NCBI GenBank assembly: GCA_019828545.1 | Contig: JACVRA010000179.1 | Location: 124,001-188,000, forward strand | Length of the DNA stretch: 64,000 nucleotides | Source: Paracamarosporium sp. OC-R06-R3 | Taxonomy: Eukaryota; Ascomycota; Dothideomycetes; Pleosporales; Didymosphaeriaceae | Reading direction: 5' to 3' | In this document: in pieces, positions 10,569 through 21,929 of the stretch | How positions within the stretch are numbered: position 1 is the stretch's first letter | Layout of the letters: each line of letters begins with the position of its first letter | Notes under the pieces: generated by a model | Told to the model about the DNA's origin: nothing | The model's input: the letters and a program-made list of their open reading frames with translations, nothing else | Database searches by the model: none | Position numbers and translations under genes: made by a program

Positions 10569-13014
10569 GATGCCTGTCCTTCCAAAAGGAGCAATGACTG
10601 TTGAATGATCGTACCTAGTCCTTCACGTCAAGTGTCAAAAAAGCAAAACAGAAGAACGTGGCTCATGTTTCCTTTATGAACTTCCCGCTGTCAATGCCGG
10701 GTCAAATGCAATGGGGCGTAGCACGGATAAAGCCTTGAACAGGAAATCATCTCGCCCCACAGATCGTCTCCGCTCTTGCGAAAGCATTCCAATATCATAG
10801 CGGGTGGGGATCTAGATGGCTGCAGAAACGCGCATAGTCAGGCACTGTATGAGGTATCCGGGCCGGCCAGTCGGAGCTTCAGCCTGTAACCAGTTACTCT
10901 ATGCGCACCCGGCGGTCGGGTCGCATGCAGGGATTGTCGAATGTTCTAACTCCCATCAATTGCCTGTGCTGACGCAATAATATATTGCGCGCTAACTAGA
11001 TGATCATGTTCTGCAGATCATCGTTGCTACGATCCGTTCATAAGATTCATTTCTCACGTTGAGCTCCTCAGTTCACTTTGCTAGCCATCCCTGACTTTGT
11101 GCTCGGTAAGCTCTAGTGCTGATCTCGGAATGCTGTATGGTGGTGCAGCATACAAGAGGCCGTGGTAGTCTACAACCCGAGGATGCAGTTCTCCACCACG
11201 CCATCGGGTGCTGCTGCACGCGCACGTAGGGGAACTCCATAGGAATTCATGATTCCGTTGTTCGGACTGGCCTCGCGTATGCATCTTTGCGGGGTCATTG
11301 TAATAGTGGTCTAGGGTCGTTGGATCATTGGGCGGAAGTACGAATGCACCCCTGTCGGGCATATTGTGAACGGCATGGCATTGTAGTACAGGCTTGGCCA
11401 ACGGTAAGTTGAGCAGAATCAGCGGATCGGAACACGCTACCCAGCGTCCAAAGCACAAGAGCTGCGGCCGCTGATCCTTTAGTCAAGGTTATCGGGTCGT
11501 ATGCGACGTGCGTTCGTATATCAACTGGTCGGATGTGGCTTAGGAGCGGGCGCATAGCCTTCACACCGCCTCGTGGAATTCGGGTTATGTGACAAGGATA
11601 TGATGGTGTTGGCCACGAGCTTCCGCTTCTGGTTGCCATATTCAATCGTGGCTGCATATGAACCAAACTTCATGATTCCGACGCCGGCAATCACTGAACT
11701 GCATTTTCTGGGCTCTGCCACTGGGAAAAATTCGAGATTGTAATTCTAAGAGGGCGACGCTTCAACGAGGCACCGAGGGAAATATGGCCGAAAAGGTTAC
11801 ATCTAAATGGATGTTATCTCCATGAGCATCCCGAACGGTAGGGTTCGGACTCAATTGACAAAAGCTGGACAAAGTGCAGAGCCTGTATAACTCGGATTTC
11901 AAGCCGAGTTCTTGGGCAAAATCTTAGTTGCATGTCTGACAGATGCCATTCATACTCGATGCTTGACAGCAGACAAGATGATCGCGCATGCTGTTCGCCT
12001 CTGCACTTACCAGCGTCATCTAAACAACATGACTACGCTACCATGAGCACGGTGGATCCGTATCGCTCTGTGCACATAGATTCACAAAGAGTAACATGTT
12101 TGGTATGTACCCTTGTACAACCAGGAGCCCAGGCTCGTCCCATACAGCGAAAATTCTACCACGTTGCGGGCCGTCCTACGCGAACGTCACATTCAAAATG
12201 TATGAAAAGTAAGGAGAAGCGAGACGTAAGAATGTCTCAGAGCGTGGCAGTCATTTTGACGAGTGAAAGCTCGGCTCAAGCAGCGTTCCGATGCAGGGCA
12301 AGACGGTTTTGGATGAGGCGCTAGGCGGCTGCAGGCTCACCAAGGGCCCGTTCCTCGTCTTCCGCCTCAGCTCGTTGCTTGAAGTATGTACATACTATGG
12401 TCTGTAGGGCGTTCATTCTCAAGTCTATTCAGTATCTGGCAAGAAATATGCTCGGGAATATTGAGAGTGTCTGCTTCCATCAAGGCAGGATGCCCTATCG
12501 GGAAGGTCTAAATATGGCCTTGAAATTGTGTTATATGTGCACCAGATATACGAACATGTAACAGGGAAGCTATGATGTTCAGGCAAGAGTCACACTGCCC
12601 TTATCCGCAGGAGGGTGCTCTATCGAAGCGAAAAACTTATCGTATCAAACTGAGGCGCATTACCCCTGGGGTGCGACAAAGAGTACTGATGCTAGTAAGC
12701 GAACGGATGGAAAGATTTTGTCGTGTTGAGACACGCAGATGAGTATGTGGGACCCTGAAACCAGTGCCGCTCCGTGGAATGGCCGCCCCATTTCGTTATT
12801 TCTCCGCCATCACAACAGCTGTCGTTTTCTTCTATCTCTAAAGATAGCATTTGTAATAGAGCAACATGTACTTTGGTTGGTTTAGTCCGATGAAACGCCA
12901 CGAACATCAGCTAGAACCATGCTGCAAGAACACCTAGTACTAACATCGCTTTCCCACGTCAACGCCCACCCTTACTGACACTGACTCTCATACGCAGGAA
13001 CACCCTTCTCCCAT
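10569..13014. other. Intergenic 2.4 kb, no supported gene
   Basis: The region is upstream of the DHA2 gene and downstream of the SDR gene. Three partly overlapping minus-strand frames at 11081-11721 look weakly protein-like but have no shared start, no convincing splice sites and no family I recognise. A 130-codon plus-strand frame at 11932-12324 is likewise unsupported. Confidence 0.45.
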
Positions 13015-13829
13015 CTACCACCCATCCACATCTCCATACCACCGCACAAACTTTCCTCCATGCTTCTCTCTACTCGTCTCCTGCAGTCTTTCCAACATCC
13101 CCTTGCAGCTCTCCTCCACCGTCGTCGGCGCGCTCTCGAAACCCAAACCTTTCGCCCCAGCCTGTCCCAAGTCCGTCTGTACCCACCCAGGATCCATGAC
13201 AAACGCATTCAACCACTCATCCTCAGCATGAATACGGATGATGAGCCAGTGTGCAGCGGCTTTGCTCGGGCCGTATGCTGCGTTCGTCACAGGTGGGAGA
13301 TCTCTGTGTATTCCAAGTCAATAAGACGACAAAACATGGTGATAAGCGTAAAAGGAGTGACAAGGAGAAGCACATACGATAGTCGCCCAGCCATACTACC
13401 CATCAACATAAACGCCGGCCCCTCCTTACTCTCCTTCAACAAATCTCTCGTAGCCTGATACGTGCTCACAACCCCATAGACATTCGGTTCTATGTGGCCT
13501 TTCATTTCCTCGATCTTAACGTCCTTGACGGCGGGCCACGCATAGCTAACACCAGCATTGGCAACGACGACATCTAGACTCTGTACGCCGTGTTTCTCTC
13601 GGAGTTCTTTAATTGCAGTGAATGCGTCGGCGTGGATAGTGGCGTCAATTTTGACGATGATGAGTTTCGTGTTGTCGCCTGTAGGGAGGGATGAGAGCGC
13701 TGTGCTGCTCGGATGCGCCGGGTTGCGGACAGCGGCGATGACGACGTGGTTCGGAAGCGCGAGGTACAGTTTCAGGAGACCGAGGCCAAGGCCGCGGTTT
13801 GCGCCTGTGATGAGGATTGTTTTAGACAT
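13015..13829 (-). CDS. Short-chain dehydrogenase/reductase (classical SDR)
   Basis: Two exons on the minus strand, 13829-13378 and 13303-13015 (intron 74 bp), giving 246 aa. MSKTILITGANRGLGLGLL holds the TGxxxGxG nucleotide-binding motif at residues 8-15, followed by VVVANAG (NAG motif). MLMGSMAG supplies the catalytic Ser region, and across the intron TNAAYGPSKAAAHW gives the YxxxK pair. The later VMDPGWVQTDLG is the PGWV segment of this family. The overall form is closest to fungal norsolorinic-acid-ketoreductase-like SDRs, but no polyketide gene is nearby, so the substrate is open. All catalytic elements are intact. Confidence 0.87.
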
Positions 13830-14636
13830 GGTGAATAGGACCAGGTAGTGTCGTGTTTAGGAATTGGATCGTAGAGGTGTTGGGAAAGTGGCGGATGCAT
13901 TTTTCAGACAGAATCAGCAGAAATATATACCTCAGCGTATGTATCTTTGTAAGTTTTGTATTTGCAAGATTGACTGGGAGTCGGTTCAAGATGGTGTTTA
14001 CTTTCGTCCGGTTATGTCAGAAGGAACGTCAGAACGTCAGAACTCCTTCCTAGCTTGTTCTCGACCATCTCATGTCAGACCTAAACAACATAATGTTCTA
14101 GCAGTCATGCGTCACCGTGAGCGGCGTAGTTGATAGGACTTCTTGGCAACCCTATCGGGAGCCTTTGTAGTTGTTAAAAAGATTAAGCACTTAACATTAC
14201 CAGCTTGGGACTATGCGGAATAGTGTATGACATATTCACGACGGATTCCATTAACCATGTGGTTGCGTAGCTAGTTCGTTACTGTGTGTTTATGACTTTG
14301 ATAAGGATTGACGAGAATCCATGAACTACGTCGCTCACTATGCGTTATATTCAAGGGCGGGACGACTCTGAATGTGTAAGATGTTGGCATACGCAATAAC
14401 GTCTATGTGGCACGGCAGTGACACGTCAATGGCCTAGATCGCCCTTACTATTCGTAACTGAGTGGTTTCCATTAAATATACTCTTAGTAGTGCATACCAA
14501 TACGAGTTTGTTATACTATAAACATAATCACTAACCCGACGTACAAAAACCAGACCGCTGGCTAGTGCCTAAACTCCAAACCAAGATGCCTCCCAGGTGC
14601 GCTATCATAATACTCGTACAGCATTTCCTATCTTTA
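13830..14636. other. Intergenic, no gene seen
   Basis: This AT-moderate spacer lies upstream of the SDR gene and downstream of the coiled-coil gene. The short frames here have no recognisable features. Confidence 0.45.
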
Positions 14637-16022
14637 TCATGAAGTCTTAGCACTCAAAGGGGTCTTTGGCGGTGTATCGAGCATGGTAACGCTCTTCCTG
14701 GGCGACATAGGCCCCGACATGTGGGTAGTACCATTCGGTCCGTCATCGTACTCGTACCATACGCCCTTGACTCTCCTGTTTAGCTTGCGCGGCGGAGGAT
14801 TGATGCGATTGACGATCGTCCCAATACTCCTCTCTGTCTCCCTCATCACGCTCGCGTTGCTCGTAGAATCAGAGCCCACCTCCTTCAACGCCTCGCCGAC
14901 CTTCTCAACGCTTTGCATCATGCCCGCGCAAGTTTCAACCAACTTCCTCTGACCTTCTGCTAAGCTTGCGATTTGTTGGGCGTTGGATTGGAGGACATTT
15001 TGCATCGAGGATTGAGCGTTGAAGCTGGAATTTGACAGTGCGATGTAATGCGAGGCATTCTGGTCAACGATGGCTTGGAGCGCTGCTTGGTTGTCTGCAA
15101 GAGCTTTGATTTGAGTGGATGTAGATTCGTTGATTTCTTGCATGGTCTGCAAGCCGGTAGATTGCGCGACGGAGAGTGCACGGATGGACTCTGTATTCTC
15201 CGTTATGAGAGCCGTCATCTTCTCTAAACTGGCCTCGAGGCCTTTTATGTCGAACCCGCTTGTTTCTGTTTTCTCTTCCTTATCTTTACGGGGTTCTGGA
15301 GCGAGGACAGGGTTTCCTCGATAGTCTTGTAACGGGATCGGGGCTGTTGCACCATCGCTAGGCGTGTAGAACCATTTGTTCCGCAGATCATAAAATCTAG
15401 GATTATCCTGAATCTGCTCCTGCATGTCGTCACCTTTGAGTATGAAGAGTTGTGGGCCGGGCCGCGTCGATTCGGGATATTCGCGCTGAACGAGGAACCA
15501 CCATTGTTCGGCGACTATCGCGGAGGCGAAAGTCAAGACGTACGGTGCGGATTGCGCATAGTCGCTCTATAGCTCAAACATATCAGCCAGCTGCTCCAGA
15601 TCCAGAGGTGCAAGAATAGCAAAAGGGGTGGGTACAGTAGTGTATACCTTCTGTGCGTACGCATAGAACAAATTGTCGCTCCATGGGCCGTCGGTGGACG
15701 CAGTCTGAGCTATTGCAGGTGTGTTTGGCATGCTGTGATTCCTAGGGTTCGTCTCGCCTGTCATCATCAGGCCGGCTGCCAGAGAGATGCTGGGTTTCTT
15801 CCGTGGCAGGCCCTGGCCGTTCAGCGGGGCAGAGGCATCGATTAGCGACTGGAAGTCGGACATGCTCTTTGGGCGCGACATGTCTTCCCAGTGCTCGGTC
15901 AATGAGCGCCGCGGCAGATCGAAGGATTGCTTTGTGGTGTGCACAGAGCGAGAGGAGCGAGAATGCATTCGGGGCGGTGGCTCCATGGCAGACAGGAGGC
16001 AGAAAAGCTGGGGTTGCGACAT
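14637..16022 (-). CDS. Hypothetical coiled-coil protein
   Basis: Two exons on the minus strand, 16022-15648 and 15566-14637 (intron 81 bp), giving 434 aa; a second ATG 12 codons in is an equally good start. The N-terminal 90 residues are polar and Ser/Arg/Pro-rich. A compact segment follows (WSDNLFYAYAQK-SDYAQSAPYVLTFASAIVAEQWWFLVQ), then PRFYDLRNKWFYTPSDG. Residues about 190-350 form a long amphipathic heptad-like stretch rich in Gln, Ala, Asn and Ser, probably a coiled coil. The tail has VKGVWYEYDDGP and Ser-Pro/Thr-Pro sites (MSPRK, DTPPKTP). I do not recognise the family. Clean splicing and strong amino-acid patterns argue that it is real. Confidence 0.7.
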
Positions 16023-17029
16023 GGGATCAACAGGTCCAAACCCTAGTCGATGACCTCACCGGTCAAGGGCACGCCAGCAACACGTCCCTCAGATCGACGT
16101 TACAGCAGCAAGCCTCGTACGATGGACCTAGATACTCGTTGTTTAGGACAACATTGTTGATGCCATGGTGATTCGTACACGCGTCGCGTGCCAATGAAGC
16201 GAGTCGTCGACGGCGCTTCATTATGCAGTGCCTGTTTCATTAGTGCCCCGCGTGCCACCTGCTGCCGCGGAGCCTGGTCGCGCGCAGTTGCGACGCTCTG
16301 GTGGGTGTAGATGAGTATAGATGATCACCGAGGAAGTCCATAGATGGTGCAATGCCTGGAGGTTGATATCGGGTTGTAGTAAGGAAGGTTGAGCTTGTTC
16401 GCAAGGGTGCGCGTGGGCACTGTCCGGGTGCGTGCTTGGATTAGCGTCGTTAGCCGACCTTGCATCCTTCTTATAAAGTCCAGGGCGCTCAGCAAAGGCC
16501 CAGCTTATACTGGAGCCGATCAGGTCTACGGTTCTACATAAGCAAAGAAGTGGCAAGAGCTACAAATGGCGAGTATAGTACACATGAGGTAGAAAGCAAC
16601 GACCTGAAAATCACGTGCTCATTATTGCACTATCTGGACGAGATCTTTCCTATGCGAGTCCCATATCCAAGTGTCGTGAAAGTTGTCAAGACCAATCCCA
16701 TGATGAAGACGTCGAAACCATCCAATATTAATAAAACAATCGCCCTTTATCCGGCGAGAATATCCTAAATCTCCATTCAGAAACACCAAATCGAACCAAG
16801 ATTTGTTGAAGACATAGTCCAAATGAGTAGTCTCAATCGCATCGCGCCATTCGACACCGACACGATCGCGTCAACAACCACAGGAATGCAGTGTTGCCAA
16901 TGACTTATTGCCTCTAACACAAGAGACATTGCTGCGTTACTGCCACGGTAGGTGAACCATGCTAAAGTTGCAATTGAAGCACTTTTCCACGAAGACAATC
17001 ATGCAGAACGGTGCAGAGCGAAAGTAGCT
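16023..17029. other. Intergenic, no gene seen
   Basis: This is the upstream region of the coiled-coil gene and the downstream region of the LPAE-motif gene. The open frames on both strands are short or antisense to exons and have no family features. Confidence 0.45.
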
Positions 17030-18551
17030 CTAGTGGATGAGGAGCATGTGTCCGGGATACTGCTCGGCACCGATACGGACGTCGAAATGCTCCATACGTC
17101 CGAAGCCTAGGCTCCAAAGCCAGCTTCCAGGGGTAGCTTGACCGTTGGCAGTACCGGGGACAGGGCAGTGCTGCGATGTCATCCAAGCCTCGCGATACTT
17201 GTACTTCCAGATCAAATGGAAATACGGCTTAGGATAACCACCAGGCTGGCGAAAGATGCGGACAGCAGCGAGCTTGCGAGAGCGTAGGACCACGCGCCAA
17301 TTCTTGTTCATCTCGCCGCAAGTGCGGTCGGTGAGGACCTTGCGACCGAAAAGACGGTACCTGTACTCCAATTAGTATTCTCGACCAGCATATGGAGGAG
17401 CTCATCTTTTTCGTAATTTGTGGATGGAAACACTCACAGATCCTTCGCCTCACCATCTTGCTCAGGGTCGTAGATTCCGCGGCAGTAACGACCGAAACCA
17501 GCCTCGAGGTAGGCAGAGTTGGCCCACGTAATCAAGAGTGGAAGCATATCGATCCAACCGACTTTCTTCTCGATGGGGAGGATCTTTGCCGGCACCGCAA
17601 TAGTGACATTGCCACGGAACGGCAGGTTCTTGCCAGTTAGATCGACTGCGTCCGCGTAGCTGATGGGGACTCCCGGATGAAAGAAAGTCTCCACGTACTT
17701 ATAGGTGTTGGTTAGATCCATCCCAATCTCTTGTTTGTTGATGTAGGGAGGGTAGAACTCGGAGCGAATTTGTCGGCAGACCTGGGTCAGACCCACGAAG
17801 GGACGGTTCGACTCGCTCGGAAGAGGTTCTATGGGGGACTCTTGGGGTTCTTTGTCCTCCTCGTCGGGATCCTGTGGCTCGCGGTACCTTCCCGGGGCAC
17901 CTCGGATCTTGCGGGTGCTACTGCGAAGAGTCTGGGTCTTCGGCACCCAGGTGATGAGCGCTTGCTTCGTAGTCATTTTGATGCATTGGGCATAAATCAT
18001 ATTACGGATTTCTGTTATTGATTAGCCATATTCATAAAGAGATGAACTCGAGCACTTACCGGCGGGTAGTTCCAAGAATGGGAAGATGTTACCTTCCATC
18101 TTGTACGCGCCTGCATCGTTCATGGTGATTTCGAGATCGGTGATCCTGGCACGCTTGGCGACTGAAGTGGTGGAAGTGCGTAACTTGGAGGCGCAGTGCT
18201 TCTTCTGGGCGTAGAAAGGCGTCTTCCCTCCGATGGGCATTGGTGAAGCCTTACGCTTGAGCTGGGCCGTGCTCTGCGGTGTGAGTGGCAGAGTGCTATG
18301 AGAACGTCAGGAATAGCTATACACTATTGGATCATGGCAGTCACAAACCCTACGCGAGGTTGTCCATCCGCACGGGTGTTCTTGAGCAACAAGCGGGGCG
18401 GCTTCGAAGTAGCTTTGCGATGGGGATCGACGCGCTCCTGGAGCTTGCGAAGCATCTCAGAAAGCGGCTCGCGAAAGTTGGTCTTGGAGTGGTCACTACG
18501 ATGGAATGTCAGTCGAAGAATGTAGTACCTAGAACAGCTCACGTACGACAT
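17030..18551 (-). CDS. LPAEIRNxIY-motif (F-box-like) hypothetical protein
   Basis: Five exons on the minus strand: 18551-18547, 18495-18349, 18295-18060, 18011-17438, 17360-17030; all joins close, giving 430 aa. The first exon codes only ATGTC and is followed by a GTACGT donor. After a basic N-terminal region, FPFLELPAEIRNMIYAQCI is formed across intron 3; this F-box-like motif marks a large, poorly described protein family of Dothideomycetes. PFVGLTQVCRQIRSEFYPPY is the usual follow-on segment. The C-terminal exon (YRLFGRKVLTDRTCGEMNKNW...) shows no known domain. A protein-interaction role is only inferred from the motif. The second intron uses a GTTTGT donor, which is the weakest point of the model. 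Confidence 0.7.
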
Positions 18552-19437
18552 GTTGATGGTGGAGGGGCGACGACAGCGAGTAACGGCTAAGATCTGCTAC
18601 AATTCAAAACATAGTCCCACCACGAAGAAGAGAAATGGAAGGCGCTGGACTTTATATGCTATGGCAAGCGGATCGAGGTACCCACTTTTAATTCGTGGTG
18701 AAGTTGTGTTACTTAGGCGACTCACATTATTGGACTGAGAGAATTGTGTTGAAAAGCTCCAGGTCGGTGAGTAACAAAACTTTGCCTTTCACAAAGACTT
18801 TAAGTTGGTGAACCCGGATGTAGAGTGAATGTGAACATAGGAGGAGGAGGAGGAGGAGCGGGAAGCCGCTATCCTCGAGGACGTGCTACTAGGGGGGTAA
18901 GCTAATTGCTGCGACCTTCTATCAGCTAATCCTGCCGCCCGAATGCCTTCAAGTACGCTACAACCTGCAAACCCTGTAGGTGTACAAGTACTTGAAGGTA
19001 AGCTACTTGAATTAAAAAGAGTCCTGAACTTTTTATTCAATGATCAATTCTAGTATCTACCGATGCTCTAAATGTGCTGCTTCGACTGCTCATGATCATA
19101 GCGCGGTCGCTGCCCAGTGGCTTTCACCTGCTATGAGGAACCGCGGCCGCAGGCTCTCAAGCTACTTTCGCTTGTATTTCCTCTGCCTGCCTTCATTCGA
19201 GTCCCGAATCCGACTCGACCGCCGTAATCTCGACTTCAATATGTTACAAGATGTACAGTGAGTTCGAAAAGACGGGCCAGCAGCGCGCATATGTTTAGGG
19301 AGAATATTAACGTAGGAAACACCGCCTGAAAGACCATGGAGTTAGCGGGCTACGGCGGTATCTCACGTTCTGTACAGAACACGAGGAAACATAGCTCGGA
19401 TTTTCGGTTATCACTGCCTGCAGAGACCTTGACCCCT
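18552..19437. other. Intergenic with (GAG)6 microsatellite
   Basis: This is the promoter side of the LPAE-motif gene and the 3' side of the TRI12-type gene. A GAG trinucleotide run of six units lies at 18841-18858. No gene is supported. Confidence 0.5.
18651..18656 (-). promoter_or_regulatory. TATA box candidate for the LPAE-motif gene
   Basis: TATAAA on the minus strand, about 100 bp upstream of the ATG at 18551, a normal distance for a fungal core promoter. Confidence 0.4.
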
Positions 19438-21324
19438 TCACGCTTTCTGTCCTGCGATATGATCTTCATCTCGTCCCTTGTGTAACGTCGTGGCAACTTG
19501 CCCCGTAAGCAAATGGTCCACATTAGGCAGGAGCAAGCTGCAGATGATTGCTACACCAGAGAAAGCGATGTTTGAAAAGAACACCGTGCGGTATGCGGCT
19601 GCGTTTGCATCTTGATATGCGCTTGTACCGATTGCGAGAATCTCTGGCGTCAGACCAGGTATCCCCTCGAATGCAGACGCTCCGACAGAAAACGCCGAGA
19701 TGAATGTAGTAACAGAGGAAGCCGGAAGCCCCGCGGAAATGACGGCTGGTGGCACATAAGCGGCGATGGTGGTTGTTAGCCGGTTCGACAGGATCACCGA
19801 GTAACTAGAACGGTCAGCGGCGCTACACAAGTTAGAAGGGTATCGACTCACACAGTGGATGCTATAGATGAGATGAGGAAGCGAATTGAGCCTGCTACGC
19901 CAGCGGATGTACCCAGTGCGAACTGGTCCTTCGCTGCAAGTGTGACAATCGTGATTGCCGCACCCTCGGTCCAGCCGATGAAGAAGACACCTACACCAAC
20001 AAGAGCGGAAGCCCGTGCCTTTGTACCGACACCACAAGTCGCCATAGAGCCGAAACAGATGGCTCCGAGTGTTATTCCGATCACGCATTGCCACTTCAGA
20101 TGCCCGATTTTCTTGCCCGCGAAGCCACCAACAATCTGCCCAATGGTGATGAACAGCCCGACAAACGAGGATAATGCTGCGCTTGCCATGACTCCACCGT
20201 CGCTGTATAGAACCGCCACCATAGAAGGCCATACAATCGCAAAGGCATAGTAAACCGAGGCCCCCAGTCCAGTCAGGAGCACCGATGCATTCCAGGAGTA
20301 GTTGGAGAATATGTGCATCGGCACCAGCTGTTCCTTAAGGTCGATGAAACATTCCCACAGCACGAACGCTACAAGTGCGACGAACCCGACTACAATCGTT
20401 GCGATGACGGAAGCGGAAGCCCATGGATATACCGAACCTCCCCAGCTCAGGCCCATCATGAACACCAGGAGTCCTCCAGTATACAGCATCGTGCCGATAT
20501 AATCGAAATTCTTGATGTATTCGACGACTGACGCTTGCTGTCCGTGCTTCATGCGGAACGTTGGAGGGTGATAAAAGAAGAACCAACAGAGAAAAGAAGC
20601 CAGTTCGATCCCGATGAGAACATAATAGCAGCCTCGCCAACCGACCTTTGGCTGGTAAACGATGAACGCGTTTGAGACAAGCGGTGCAACTCCAGATCCT
20701 GGTATGCAAAAGAGATAGCAGAAGGCATTTCCTGCAAGGCGGTATTTCATAGGAACAAGCTCGCCCATGACATAAAAATATGAAAGCTGCGTAGCGGCAG
20801 CGATTCCCATGATAGTGGTTGCGCCAATGAGCGTATTGACATTTTGCGCAGTCGCAGCAACGATACTGCCAATGACACCGAGACCAGCACCTCCAACAAA
20901 CACCCAGCGTCGTCCAAAGATGTCAGAAACACGTCCGATGATGGTGAGGGTAACAGCTGAAGTGAGCGTATACGCGAGGGCTACCCAAGTGATGTTCGGG
21001 TCCTTATTTGTGTCAGCTTTTTGGTTCGATTGAGCACGGCAAGAAACTGCTCACAGGCCCAATGTCTGCATTAATAATACTCAGGATGGGTGCTGCATAT
21101 CCGAATGCAGCAACACCAGCACACAAACCCAGGCCGATGCCTGCCATCGTCCCTATAAAGAACCTGGAACGAAAGTAACCTGGCGGCAGCGCATCTTCGT
21201 CCAGCTCAAGATTCGCACCCACGGCTGCATCCTCATATGGTTTTTCTGGATCAATGGGCCGAGTTGAAGTCGAGGTCGTGTCAATGTTTTCTTGATGGTA
21301 CACTGGCATCTTATCTAACGACAT
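19438..21324 (-). CDS. MFS transporter, TRI12-type (trichothecene efflux pump family)
   Basis: Three exons on the minus strand: 21324-21055, 21002-19852, 19804-19438, giving 595 aa, the family's normal length. An in-frame ATG at 21360 is an alternative start. An acidic N-terminal tail precedes FIGTMAGIGLGLCAGVAAFG; after intron 1, DPNITWVALAYTLTSAVTLTIIGRVSDIFGRR combines TM2 with MFS motif A. About 14 hydrophobic segments follow, and the tail ends DEDHIAGQKA. The overall pattern (YVMGELVPMKYRLAGNAF, FRMKHGQQASVVEYIKNFDYIGT) fits the TRI12 family, whose named member exports trichothecenes; most members have other or unknown substrates. No trichothecene biosynthesis gene is nearby, so that function is not implied. 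Confidence 0.88.
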
Positions 21325-21929
21325 TGTGGCTTCCTGGCTTCGTCTGTGAATATCGACCATCTCCAGTAGAATGTTCCCGTTACTTTTAAACACATTACCA
21401 CGCCCCAAGATGGCGGGATCCCATTTCCGAAATGCGGGGACCCCACGAAAGCCACATTTTGCAATGGGCGATCTGGACTTGTATTCGAGCCTTACTACCA
21501 CCTTGGTAATGATCCGCACGTCTTGTGGGCTGTTGCGGCGCAAGATTGTTGGATATCCTTTGTGTCAAATGAAGATAAGCTTTGTGGACGACACCCGCTG
21601 TGGAAGCGCGGTACCGAAGCGATGATTCAGCACTAGCGTAACATTGAATCATCACTTTCTTTGACAGGACGTGAGGTTAGTGCCTACGTTCCATGGAACA
21701 CGAGATGCTAAATGCCCGGCAATATCTACGTAGCCGAATAATTCTGTACTACAGTATAAACGAGATGAGAAATGGCTATCTCAGAATAGTGACGTAACGA
21801 CTTGGTACAGATACTATTTGATGGCCAAGACATGCCAGGCATGGCCGATTCTATTCCCACGAGAATCATCGTAAGCGGGTACCACTAAGAAGAACATGAG
21901 TTTGATTTCGTGATGTGACAGCCTCCGCC
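21325..21929. other. Intergenic, no gene seen
   Basis: This is the upstream region of the TRI12-type gene, bounded by the 3' end of the orphan gene. No coding or repeat feature is supported. Confidence 0.45.

Noticed and set aside
21023..21033. GGTTCGA string resembling a tRNA B box
   Set aside because: It lies in an intron of the TRI12-type gene and no acceptor stem or A box surrounds it.
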